Assembly: GCF_002940685.1 (NCBI RefSeq)
Contig: NZ_PNFP01000010.1
Span: 62,001-126,000, forward strand
DNA: 64,000 nucleotides
Source: Ensifer adhaerens
GTDB lineage: Bacteria; Pseudomonadota; Alphaproteobacteria; Rhizobiales; Rhizobiaceae
Direction: 5' to 3'
Positions within the stretch are counted from its first letter, which is position 1. Each line of letters begins with the position of its first letter. The notes under the pieces were generated by a model. That model was given only the letters and a program-made list of their open reading frames with translations, had not been told where the DNA came from and searched no databases. The translations under genes and the position numbers were made by a program. This document shows, in pieces, positions 17,895 through 24,852 of this stretch.

Positions 17895-17998
17895 CTACAG
17901 CGCCGCGCGTCTTATCAGACGCGTAAAGGTCGCTGTAGAACTTTGATTCTGGAGCATCTTTCTGCCCCAAGTGATGCCACTTGAGGCAGGATGCTCTA
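17895..17998. repeat. Palindromic intergenic repeat (two hairpins)
   Basis: Two nested hairpins in tandem. The first runs from CTACAGCG (17895) to CGCTGTAG (17938), with inner arms CGCGTCT/AGACGCG. The second runs from AGCATC (17953) to GATGCT (17995), with CAAGTG/CACTTG at its top. I recognise both as common interspersed elements of Sinorhizobium/Rhizobium genomes. The right end supplies the TAG stop codon of the LLM oxidoreductase gene. Confidence 0.75.
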
Positions 17999-19018
17999 GC
18001 GCCAACCAAGCGCCGGCGCGACGTGCTTGAGGATCGCCTCGATCACATGGGCGTTGTATTCGACGCCCAGCTGGTTCGGAACGGTCAGGAGCAACGTATC
18101 AGCCTCGGCAATCGCCTCGTCCTTCGCCAGTTGCTCGACCAGCACTTCGGGTGCTGCGGCGTAGCTGCGCCCGAAGATCGCCCGCGTCTTGTCGTCGATG
18201 AAGCCGATCTGGTCTTCCTGCTTGTTTCCGCCGCCGAAATACATGCGGTCGCGATCGTCCACCAGCGCGAAGATGCTGCGGCTGACTGAGACGCGCGGCT
18301 CGCGCGTGTGGCCGGCTGACTTCCAGGCTTCCCGGTAGGCGCGGATCTGGTCGGCCTGCTGGACATGGAACGGCAGGCCGGTCTCATCGTCCTTGAGCGT
18401 CGAGCTCTGCAGGTTCATGCCGAGCTTGGCGGCCCACACAGCCGTGGCGTTCGAGCTTGCACCCCACCAGATTCGCTCGCGAAGGCCCTGTGAGTGCGGC
18501 TCGAGACGCAGGAGGCCGGGAGGGTTGGGGAACATCGGCCGCGGATTGGGTTCGGCGAAGCCTTCGCCGCGCAGCACGTCGAGCAGCACCTCCGCGTGCC
18601 GCCTTGCCATGTCGCTTTCGGTCTCGCCATCGGACGGCTGGTAGCCGAAGTGGCGCCAGCCGTCGATCACCTGTTCCGGCGAGCCGCGGCTGATGCCGAG
18701 CTGCAGGCGTCCGCCGGCGATGAGATCGGCGGCACCGGCATCCTCCGCCATGTAGAGCGGATTCTCGTAGCGCATGTCGATGACGGCGGTGCCGATCTCG
18801 ATCCGGCTGGTCTTCGCGCCGATCGCGGCCAGGAGCGGGAATGGCGAGGCGAGCTGGCGGGCGAAGTGATGGACGCGGACATAGGCACCATCCGCGCCCA
18901 GTTCTTCCGCCGCAACGGCAAGGTCGATCGATTGCAGCAGGGCGTCAGCCGCCGATCGCGTCTGCGACTGGGGCGAGGGCGTCCAGTGTCCGAAGGAAAG
19001 AAAGCCGATCTTCTTCAT
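17996..19018 (-). CDS. LLM class flavin-dependent oxidoreductase (luciferase-like)
   Basis: A 340-residue TIM-barrel flavoenzyme of the bacterial luciferase-like group. It shows the N-terminal MKKIGFLSFGHW strand, the RIEIGTAVIDMRYENPLYMAEDAG region and LQLGISRGSPEQ, which form the F420/FMN-binding barrel. It is a monooxygenase or reductase acting on an unknown organic substrate. It stands alone. Its TAG stop is the first three bases of a palindromic repeat that may terminate transcription. Confidence 0.9.
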   Translation of the reverse strand: MKKIGFLSFGHWTPSPQSQTRSAADALLQSIDLAVAAEELGADGAYVRVHHFARQLASPFPLLAAIGAKTSRIEIGTAVIDMRYENPLYMAEDAGAADLIAGGRLQLGISRGSPEQVIDGWRHFGYQPSDGETESDMARRHAEVLLDVLRGEGFAEPNPRPMFPNPPGLLRLEPHSQGLRERIWWGASSNATAVWAAKLGMNLQSSTLKDDETGLPFHVQQADQIRAYREAWKSAGHTREPRVSVSRSIFALVDDRDRMYFGGGNKQEDQIGFIDDKTRAIFGRSYAAAPEVLVEQLAKDEAIAEADTLLLTVPNQLGVEYNAHVIEAILKHVAPALGWR

Positions 19019-19156
19019 GGTGGTGCCGCCTGTCGAATGAAACCGCCCGTTTCATGGCACGATTCCGGTTCCGGATACAGACGGCCTCCGGTGACTTCGC
19101 CGTGAACGGCGGGGCGCTTCGGTCCTGGCGCACCGCCGTCCTCAGCAGGGTTCAGC

Positions 19157-19474
19157 CTATTGCCGCACCTGCAGGCGCGCCTTCATGTTCGGGTGAAAGC
19201 GGCAGGTGTAGTCGAAGGTGCCGGCCTTGCTGACGGTGAGTGTCGCCGTTTTTTTCGGCGGTATCACGACGTCGAACTCACCCTTGGCCGTTGCCGTGTG
19301 GGCCATCACGTCGTTGTTTTGCCACTCGATCACGTCGCCGACGGCGGCGCTGATTTCGGCGGGCGAAAAGACGAGCTTGTCGATCGTGATCCGGATGGTT
19401 TCCGCTTGCGCCGACGGCACGGCCAACATCACCGCCAGGCCGCAAACGGCACCAAGGCTCAGCTTATGGATCAT
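19157..19474 (-). CDS. Exported cupredoxin (amicyanin/plastocyanin-like)
   Basis: A 105-residue small blue copper protein with a Sec signal peptide (about 1-24, PSAQA cleavage). The type 1 copper ligands are visible: His in MAHTAT, and Cys, His and Met in CRFHPNM at about 90-97. The periplasmic protein probably carries electrons or handles copper. It is the third gene of an operon behind an ECF sigma factor and a DUF4142 protein (8-bp gap). Oxidative or metal stress is a plausible trigger, by inference from that context. Confidence 0.92.
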   Translation of the reverse strand: MIHKLSLGAVCGLAVMLAVPSAQAETIRITIDKLVFSPAEISAAVGDVIEWQNNDVMAHTATAKGEFDVVIPPKKTATLTVSKAGTFDYTCRFHPNMKARLQVRQ

Positions 19475-19482
19475 GCCGCAGC

Positions 19483-20004
19483 CTATTTCATCATGGCCGC
19501 GACATGCTCGGCATGTTGCTGATGTCCCTGGAACAGCTTGAGGCCGGTCTCCAGCAGGTCCTTGAGCTCGGCATTCTTCGCGGAGGGAATGAGCAGGCTT
19601 TCAAGCGCCCCATTGACCTGCTTGTGGTAGGCCACCTCGTTGGCGACATAGGCCTTGTCGAAGTCGGCGCCGCTGAGCTTCGAAAGCTTCTCGCGCTCCT
19701 CAGTGGCCGCTTTCATCAGTGCGCGGCTGGTGTCGTTGTCCTCGGGCGTCACTTTCAGTTTCTTGACGAGATCGAGGGCCTGCGTGTTCACGGCCTCGTG
19801 GTCGCGCAGCATGTCGTTGGCAAAGCTGATGACCTCCTTGTCCTTCGAGATTTTCAGGGCCTGCTTGGCGGCTTCGATATCGATGACGCCGGCGGTGTAA
19901 GCGATATGGGCGATCTGGGGATCGGTGACCTTCGTGTCGGCCGCAAGGGTAGTGCCGCTGATGAGGCAGGCGAAGGCGAAGGCTGACGTGAGGCGGGCAA
20001 ACAT
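19483..20004 (-). CDS. DUF4142 domain protein, exported
   Basis: A 173-residue protein with a signal peptide (about 1-21, TLAAD) and a DUF4142 four-helix-bundle domain resembling ferritin-like proteins. Conserved features include FANDMLRDHEAVN, AYHKQVNGALESLL and a histidine-rich end GHQQHAEHVAAMMK. The function is unknown; the fold and His/Glu content suggest metal or redox stress protection in the periplasm. It has its own copy of a GGGAACGTTC-type promoter at 20056-20087 and sits between the sigma factor and cupredoxin genes. Confidence 0.9.
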   Translation of the reverse strand: MFARLTSAFAFACLISGTTLAADTKVTDPQIAHIAYTAGVIDIEAAKQALKISKDKEVISFANDMLRDHEAVNTQALDLVKKLKVTPEDNDTSRALMKAATEEREKLSKLSGADFDKAYVANEVAYHKQVNGALESLLIPSAKNAELKDLLETGLKLFQGHQQHAEHVAAMMK

Positions 20005-20055
20005 CGGGAACTCCTTTTACCGGTGGCGATCGCCGCCGGTCTTGATGGACGATAC

Positions 20056-20087
20056 CCGTTGGATGCGCGCCGCCCGCGAACGTTCCC
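20056..20087 (-). promoter_or_regulatory. ECF-type promoter of the DUF4142-cupredoxin genes
   Basis: On the minus strand GGGAACGTTC (20087-20078), 13 bases, then ATCCAACGG (20064-20056). Element order and spacing are identical to the promoter before the sigma gene (20811-20842), which points to one sigma factor reading both. Confidence 0.65.
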
Positions 20088-20094
20088 GAAAATA

Positions 20095-20796
20095 TCAGCT
20101 TGAAAGGCCGAGGTTCTTCATGACCGCCTCCGTCAGCCGGGCGCAGCGGCGACCGGCAAAGGGGAAGGCGTTCAGAAGCACGGGCCCGACCTTGCGATCG
20201 ATCTGCTGGCGCAGGAGCTGGCGGGCCCGGTGCAGGCGGCTCCTGACGGTCTTCGGGTTGATGCCAAGCAGAGTTGCAGTTTCCTCCACGCTCATCGCTT
20301 CGATGACCCGCGCGGTAAAGACCAGGCGAAAATCTTCCGGCAACGCGTCGGCGGCCTCTTCCACCAGCCGCAGGATCTGCCGCTGCGCGACGCTGCGCTC
20401 CGGATCGTCCGGGTTCGCCGCATGGGGGAACGGCACGATCTCGGCGCCGGCCCCGTCCGTTGGAAGCGGAACCTCGCGGCGCGTTGCCGACCTGCGCAGC
20501 CGGCCGAGCGCCTCGTTCAGCACGACGCGGTGAAGCCAGGTGGCGAGGCTGGCGTCGCCGCGGAACGTATCCAGATGTTCGAAGGCGCGCAGATAGGCCT
20601 CCTGCACCACATCCTCGGCGACGCTGTCGTTGCGCACGACGGCGCGTGCGATGCGAAAAAGCCGCTGGTTGTGCCTGGTCATGATGGTCCGGAAGGCTTC
20701 CGGGTCCCTGGCGAGCGCACGCTCGATGAGATCCTGGTCCGTCAAGTCAGCCGTTGCCGGCGCTGCGCGCGTCGTTTGCGGGGCATCCTTCATCAT
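20095..20796 (-). CDS. ECF-type sigma-70 family RNA polymerase sigma factor
   Basis: A 233-residue sigma factor with region 2 (about 22-90: LIERALARDPEAFRTIMTRH, AEDVVQEAYLRAFEHL, ATWLHRVVLNEAL) and region 4 (about 140-195: LPEDFRLVFTARVIEAMSVEE, LGINPKTVRSRLHRARQLL). About 30 extra residues follow region 4. No anti-sigma gene is adjacent, so activity must be set otherwise. Two ATGs in tandem (20796, 20793) follow GGAGG; the second has the better spacing. The upstream promoter motif is repeated before the next gene, which suggests autoregulation. Confidence 0.92.
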   Translation of the reverse strand: MMKDAPQTTRAAPATADLTDQDLIERALARDPEAFRTIMTRHNQRLFRIARAVVRNDSVAEDVVQEAYLRAFEHLDTFRGDASLATWLHRVVLNEALGRLRRSATRREVPLPTDGAGAEIVPFPHAANPDDPERSVAQRQILRLVEEAADALPEDFRLVFTARVIEAMSVEETATLLGINPKTVRSRLHRARQLLRQQIDRKVGPVLLNAFPFAGRRCARLTEAVMKNLGLSS

Positions 20797-20810
20797 CCAC
20801 CTCCAAACCA

Positions 20811-20842
20811 CCGTTTGATGCGGATCCGGCAAGAACGTTCCC
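20811..20842 (-). promoter_or_regulatory. ECF-type promoter of the sigma factor gene
   Basis: On the minus strand GGGAACGTTC (20842-20833), 13 bases, then ATCAAACGG (20819-20811), a sigma-E-like -35/-10 pair. It is very close to the start codon, giving a leader of about 12 bases with the GGAGG ribosome site. Confidence 0.65.
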
Positions 20843-20950
20843 GAGAAAGCATACGCCTTGCGCTCGACACCCGGAATGGCGATGGGCGCATGTTTGTCAG
20901 CGGTGGAATGGGCCATTCGGGGCTGGCGATTTGCGGGTTTCCGCCCGCGG

Positions 20951-20975
20951 AAGTTGGGCGTTTCTGCGCCGTTCC
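20951..20975 (-). promoter_or_regulatory. Possible RpoE2/EcfG general-stress promoter toward the sigma gene
   Basis: GGAAC, 18 bases, TT on the minus strand agrees with the GGAAC-N18/19-TT consensus published for S. meliloti RpoE2. The motif is short, so chance agreement is possible. Confidence 0.35.
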
Positions 20976-21014
20976 CGCATGGGTACCCGTCGCCGCTTTT
21001 TTTTCTTCGGCCAG

Positions 21015-21040
21015 GGAACTGGGGTTCCCCTTGGCGAGTT
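21015..21040 (+). promoter_or_regulatory. Possible RpoE2/EcfG general-stress promoter of the 136-residue protein gene
   Basis: GGAAC (21015-21019), 18 bases, GTT (21038-21040), about 70 bp before the start codon at 21110. It overlaps a palindrome GGGAAC-TGGG-GTTCCC. Confidence 0.45.
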
Positions 21041-21109
21041 TGAGGATCGGCGACCCCGGTATGCAGGGGCGCGTACCGCGGTCGCATCTTCGCACTAGGA
21101 GAGACGACG

Positions 21110-21520
21110 ATGAAGCATCAAACAATAGAACAATTGCAGGCGCTCGCCGAAATTCGTCCCGATCCCGTCATGACGAGAACGGAACGGCTCCAGCGTTGGG
21201 CCGAACTCCTCGAAAGCAACCCCGACCGTCGGCTGGGCACGCTTTCCGGAACCGAGCGTGCGACCACTGCCGTTCGCCAGGCCATGCAGGTCAACGGTTC
21301 CCCCATGACCGTCGCCTTCGAGGATCCGCAATTGCGGTTCGCGGGGCTCGCCGACGACAGCTACGGCGAAGCAAAACGCTTCTTCGAAATATCGGACCAT
21401 CAGTTGCACGACATCGTCTGCGACTGCAATTTCGGTAGTTCGGTGCGGGCCGCCTATGCCGCCCGGCGGGTCCGCGCAGCCATTGGTCTTTGGCCGCGCC
21501 TGAAGGCGCTCTTTAGCTGA
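21110..21520 (+). CDS. Conserved-looking cytoplasmic protein of unknown function
   Basis: A 136-residue soluble protein without signal peptide or membrane segment. The mid-part (MTVAFEDPQLRFAGLADDSYGEAKRFFEIS) and a cysteine pair in HDIVCDCNFG are the most distinctive parts; a basic helical end follows. I do not recognise a family. The start ATG follows CTAGGAGAG. A general-stress-type promoter (GGAAC-N18-GTT) lies about 70 bp upstream, and the gene is divergent from the ECF sigma operon, so a stress role is possible. Confidence 0.7.
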   Translation: MKHQTIEQLQALAEIRPDPVMTRTERLQRWAELLESNPDRRLGTLSGTERATTAVRQAMQVNGSPMTVAFEDPQLRFAGLADDSYGEAKRFFEISDHQLHDIVCDCNFGSSVRAAYAARRVRAAIGLWPRLKALFS

Positions 21521-21824
21521 GGGCTGAGCCGATCGGCCAGCCACAGGGGAAGCCAGGGCGCCAGCCGGACGCTTCCCTCACCTCTCGTTTTCGCGGTGGC
21601 GGGAGCCTCCTGCTCGCGCCGAGGCAGCGCTTGTGCCAGCGCATTCCCCGGCTGCTCCAACACGCCTGGCTCAGCGATCTCGGCACGCGTTCTCGGTCGA
21701 CATCATGCAGACCTAGCCCGAGGGAGTATATCGTTATCCTCCTGCCCTAGAGCATCATCCCTTCAACGCCGGTGCCGCGCGGCTCGCCGGGGGTGGAGGG
21801 ATGCAGCCGCGGGAGGAGGATTTC
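21521..21824. other. Intergenic region without a recognised gene
   Basis: About 300 bp. A CTAGAGCAT sequence at 21747 matches the end of the palindromic repeats found elsewhere in this window and may be a remnant. Two ribosome-site-like GGAGG runs precede the amidohydrolase start. Confidence 0.4.
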
Positions 21825-23528
21825 ATGACATTGGCAGCAGTGACCCGGGCCCTGGGGGCAACATCCATTCTGGCGATCATGGCCTGTGCGGCGCAGCCGG
21901 CTTGGGCGGCACCCGACCTGATCGTGCTGAACGGCGACGTGCGCACCGTCGACAAGGGCAAGCCGAAGGCACAGGCCTTCGCGATCGAAAACGGCAAGTT
22001 CACCGCGATCGGCAGCAACGACGAGATCAAGGCCTTGGCCGACGCTGAGACCAAGGTGTTCGACGCCGGCGGCAAGACGGTGACGCCGGGCTTCATCGAC
22101 GGGCATACGCACCTGACCTCGGGCATGGACATGGTGACCGGCGTCGACCTGTCCTACATCCCGGACAAGAAGACCTGGCTCGAAAAGATCAAGGAAGCCG
22201 ATCAGCGCCTGCCGAAGGGCGTCTGGCTGATGGGCGGCGGTTGGGACTATACGCTCGGCGAAGGCAAGCTGCCGACCAAGGAAGACCTCGACGAAGTGGT
22301 GCCGGACCGCGTCGTCATCCTGCGCGACATCGATTTCCATTCCTACTGGGTAAACTCCAAGGCGCTCGAAGTCGGCGGCGTGACCGCGACGTCCAAGGTC
22401 GAGGAGGGTGGCGAGGTCGTGCTCAACGACAAGGGCGAGCCGAGCGGCATTCTGCTCGAGAGCGCCGGCGATCTCGTCGAGAAACATCGGCCGGCGGTTG
22501 CCGACGCGGAGCGCCGCGAAGCCCTGCTTGAGACGATGAAGTTCGCCAACAGCCTCGGCATTACCGGCGTCAACGACATGTCCGACCTTGCCGCCGTGCA
22601 CGATTATGCAGCGATCCTCGCTGAAAAGAAGTTGCCGCTGCGCGTCTGGTACGGCTTCTTCGAGGGCGACCCGAAGAAGATCGCCGGTGCGGTCAAGGAC
22701 CGCGACGAGGTCGACAAGATTGTCGCCGACTCCGGCGAACAGGAGAAGAAGGGACCGCTGCTGAAGCTCGGCTACACCAAGTCGGTGATCGACGGCGTGC
22801 TGTCCACGCGCACGGCCTATATGCACGAGGATTATTCCGACCAGCACGGCTGGAAGGGCAAACCCTTCGAGACCAAGGAACAGCTTGCCGCCGCCATCAA
22901 GGCCTCCAACGAGAACGGCTTCCCGACGGCGGTGCACGCGATCGGCGACGGCGGCGTCAGCCTCGTTCTCGACGCTTTCGCCGAAGCCTCCGTGCCGCGG
23001 CCGCAGCCCAACCGCATCGAGCATATCGAGGTGGTCGAGACCAAGGATATCCAACGCTTCAAGGAACTCGGCGTCGTCGCATCGATGCAGCCGAACCACG
23101 CCACCGGCACGATCGGCAAATACATCACCGAGCGTATCGGCAGCGATCGCGAGCCGCGGGCCTATGTCTGGCATTCGATGCTCGACGCCGGCGTGCCTCT
23201 GGTGTTCGGTTCCGACTGGCCGACGTCGCCGCTGAGCCCGCTCACCCAGATCAACGACGCCGTCTTCCGCGAGAGCCCGTTCGGTCTTGGCGACGGCCCC
23301 TGGCATCCGGAACAGGCTGTCAACTTCGATCAGGCGCTGCACGGCCTGACGCAGGCCGGAGCCGACATGACGCCCTGGGGCGGTGAGATCGGCTCGATCA
23401 GCGTCGGCAAGTGGGCGGATTTCGTCGTCATCGACGGCACCTTGCCGGATCCACTCGACCGCTCGATCCGCGAGCGCAAGGTGGAGGCGACCTATCTCGC
23501 CGGAAACGAGGTCTATCGCCGCCCCTAA
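21825..23528 (+). CDS. Exported amidohydrolase (YtcJ/NfdA-like)
   Basis: A 567-residue metal-dependent amidohydrolase of the amidohydrolase_3 group. A signal peptide covers about 1-28 (MTLAAVTRALGATS to PAWAAPD), so it works in the periplasm. Metal ligands appear in GFIDGHTHL; HAIGDGG, RIEHIEVV and the terminal FGSDWPTSPLSP complete the TIM-barrel set. It should hydrolyse an amide or N-formyl bond; the substrate is unknown. I chose ATG 21825 because GGGAGGAGG lies directly upstream and it gives a normal signal peptide; ATG 21801 is possible. The LysR gene downstream (222-bp gap) may regulate it. Confidence 0.9.
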   Translation: MTLAAVTRALGATSILAIMACAAQPAWAAPDLIVLNGDVRTVDKGKPKAQAFAIENGKFTAIGSNDEIKALADAETKVFDAGGKTVTPGFIDGHTHLTSGMDMVTGVDLSYIPDKKTWLEKIKEADQRLPKGVWLMGGGWDYTLGEGKLPTKEDLDEVVPDRVVILRDIDFHSYWVNSKALEVGGVTATSKVEEGGEVVLNDKGEPSGILLESAGDLVEKHRPAVADAERREALLETMKFANSLGITGVNDMSDLAAVHDYAAILAEKKLPLRVWYGFFEGDPKKIAGAVKDRDEVDKIVADSGEQEKKGPLLKLGYTKSVIDGVLSTRTAYMHEDYSDQHGWKGKPFETKEQLAAAIKASNENGFPTAVHAIGDGGVSLVLDAFAEASVPRPQPNRIEHIEVVETKDIQRFKELGVVASMQPNHATGTIGKYITERIGSDREPRAYVWHSMLDAGVPLVFGSDWPTSPLSPLTQINDAVFRESPFGLGDGPWHPEQAVNFDQALHGLTQAGADMTPWGGEIGSISVGKWADFVVIDGTLPDPLDRSIRERKVEATYLAGNEVYRRP

Positions 23529-23686
23529 GCCGGGGCGGAAGCGTCCGTCGCTTGCCGGTTGCCGTGCGCGGACAGGTCGTCGGCGGCCTTCCGCCACGAC
23601 TGTCCTTGCACCTGTCCGGGTCACGCTCGGTCGGCGCCGCCAGCGCCGGCCGATTTGTCGTTCGGGCCATGGACGCACTAGCTTAG

Positions 23687-23700
23687 TGCATGAAAATGCA
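23687..23700. promoter_or_regulatory. Small palindrome before the LysR gene
   Basis: TGCAT-GAAA-ATGCA in an AT-rich stretch 50 bp before the LysR start codon. It is a plausible LysR-type operator. Confidence 0.3.
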
Positions 23701-23749
23701 TAATAATTGCGCTTCACTTTGAGATCGTTGAAGCTAAAGGCACGTTGGA

Positions 23750-24688
23750 ATGGCGTTGGATTCGTTGGATGTGCGGCTGCTGCGCATTTTTGTGACGATT
23801 GTCGAGGCAGGCGGTTTTGCGGCGGCGCAGGGAGAGCTCAACCTGTCGCTCTCGACGATTTCCAACCATATCTCGGCGCTGGAAAGCCGCCTGGGGCTGG
23901 TCCTCTGCCAGCGGGGCCGGTCCGGTTTCCGCCTCACCGAGGAAGGCCGCGCAGTCTACGAGGAGGCCAAGCGCCTGTTCGGTACGATCGACCAGTTCGA
24001 TATCCGCATGAAGGGGCTGCAGCACCGACTGAACGGGACGCTCTCCATCGGTCTCATCGACAACACCCTGTCGGACCCGGCCTCCCGCCTCAATCGTGTC
24101 TTTGCCCGGATGACCGACGAGGCGCCCGAAGTGGCGCTGTCGATCGTCACCCGGCCGCCGCATGAATTGCTGCGTGACGTGATCACCGGCGAGCTTCATA
24201 TCGCGATTGCAAGCTTCCCGCGCACGACGCTGGGGCTCGAATATGTCGATCTCTACGAGGAGACGCAGCGCTTTTATTGCGGCGCTGAACATCCGCTGTT
24301 TTCCCGCGATGACAGCACGATCGAGATCGACGATATCCGGTCCTACAATCTGATCGGCCGCTCCTACTGGAATGCCCGCGACCTCAAGATCTTCTCGATC
24401 GCCAATCCGCGCGCGACGGTCTGCGACATGGAGGCGGAGGCGCGGCTGATCCTCTCGGGCCGCTATCTCGGTTACCTGCCCGATCATTTTGCCAGTCGCT
24501 ATGTCAGCGAGGGGCTGTTGCGGCCGATCCGCCCGGATCTCTTCAGCTACAAGGCACCGTTCCAGGTGGCCTTCGACAAGTCGCGCGCGAAGTCCGGGCT
24601 GGTGCCGTTCTTCGTGAAACTGCTGACGAGCGAGTTCGGCGTTCCGCAGTCTCGCCGAGACCCATCGCGCATGCGGGCAGGACGCTAA
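23750..24688 (+). CDS. LysR family transcriptional regulator
   Basis: A 312-residue LTTR. The HTH is at about 6-65 (LDVRLLRIFVTIVEAGGFAA, GELNLSLSTISNHISALESRLG), and a type 2 periplasmic-binding fold follows to about 295. The effector domain resembles the group that includes regulators of amidohydrolase/aromatic catabolism genes, but no effector can be named. Its TAA stop codon is made by the left end of a RIME-like repeat. The target may be the amidohydrolase upstream. Confidence 0.92.
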   Translation: MALDSLDVRLLRIFVTIVEAGGFAAAQGELNLSLSTISNHISALESRLGLVLCQRGRSGFRLTEEGRAVYEEAKRLFGTIDQFDIRMKGLQHRLNGTLSIGLIDNTLSDPASRLNRVFARMTDEAPEVALSIVTRPPHELLRDVITGELHIAIASFPRTTLGLEYVDLYEETQRFYCGAEHPLFSRDDSTIEIDDIRSYNLIGRSYWNARDLKIFSIANPRATVCDMEAEARLILSGRYLGYLPDHFASRYVSEGLLRPIRPDLFSYKAPFQVAFDKSRAKSGLVPFFVKLLTSEFGVPQSRRDPSRMRAGR

Positions 24689-24791
24689 AGCGCGTCGCAA
24701 TCTTTCAGATTCGCTCGTGCGCATTAAGTTATTGATTTGACGCATGTCGTTGTCGCCAAACCGCTGCGCACTTTTGCGCGACATGCTCTAG
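24686..24791 (+). repeat. RIME-like palindromic repeat, copy A
   Basis: A 106-bp element. It begins with the stop codon of the LysR gene and ends GACATGCTCTAG. It contains two imperfect hairpins around TTAAGTTATTGATTTG. Copy B (34916-35021) is the same length, about 90 percent identical by eye, and in the opposite orientation. I recognise it as the Rhizobium-specific intergenic mosaic element type. Confidence 0.8.
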
Positions 24792-24852
24792 GACGCCGGG
24801 TCGCTGCTTGCGGCCGGCGCCTGGAAATGAAGGACCACGTTGCCTGGCGGTT

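Noticed and set aside
21747-21776. CTAGAGCAT as a fourth palindromic repeat
   Set aside because: Only the terminal bases match; no hairpin follows, so at most a remnant.
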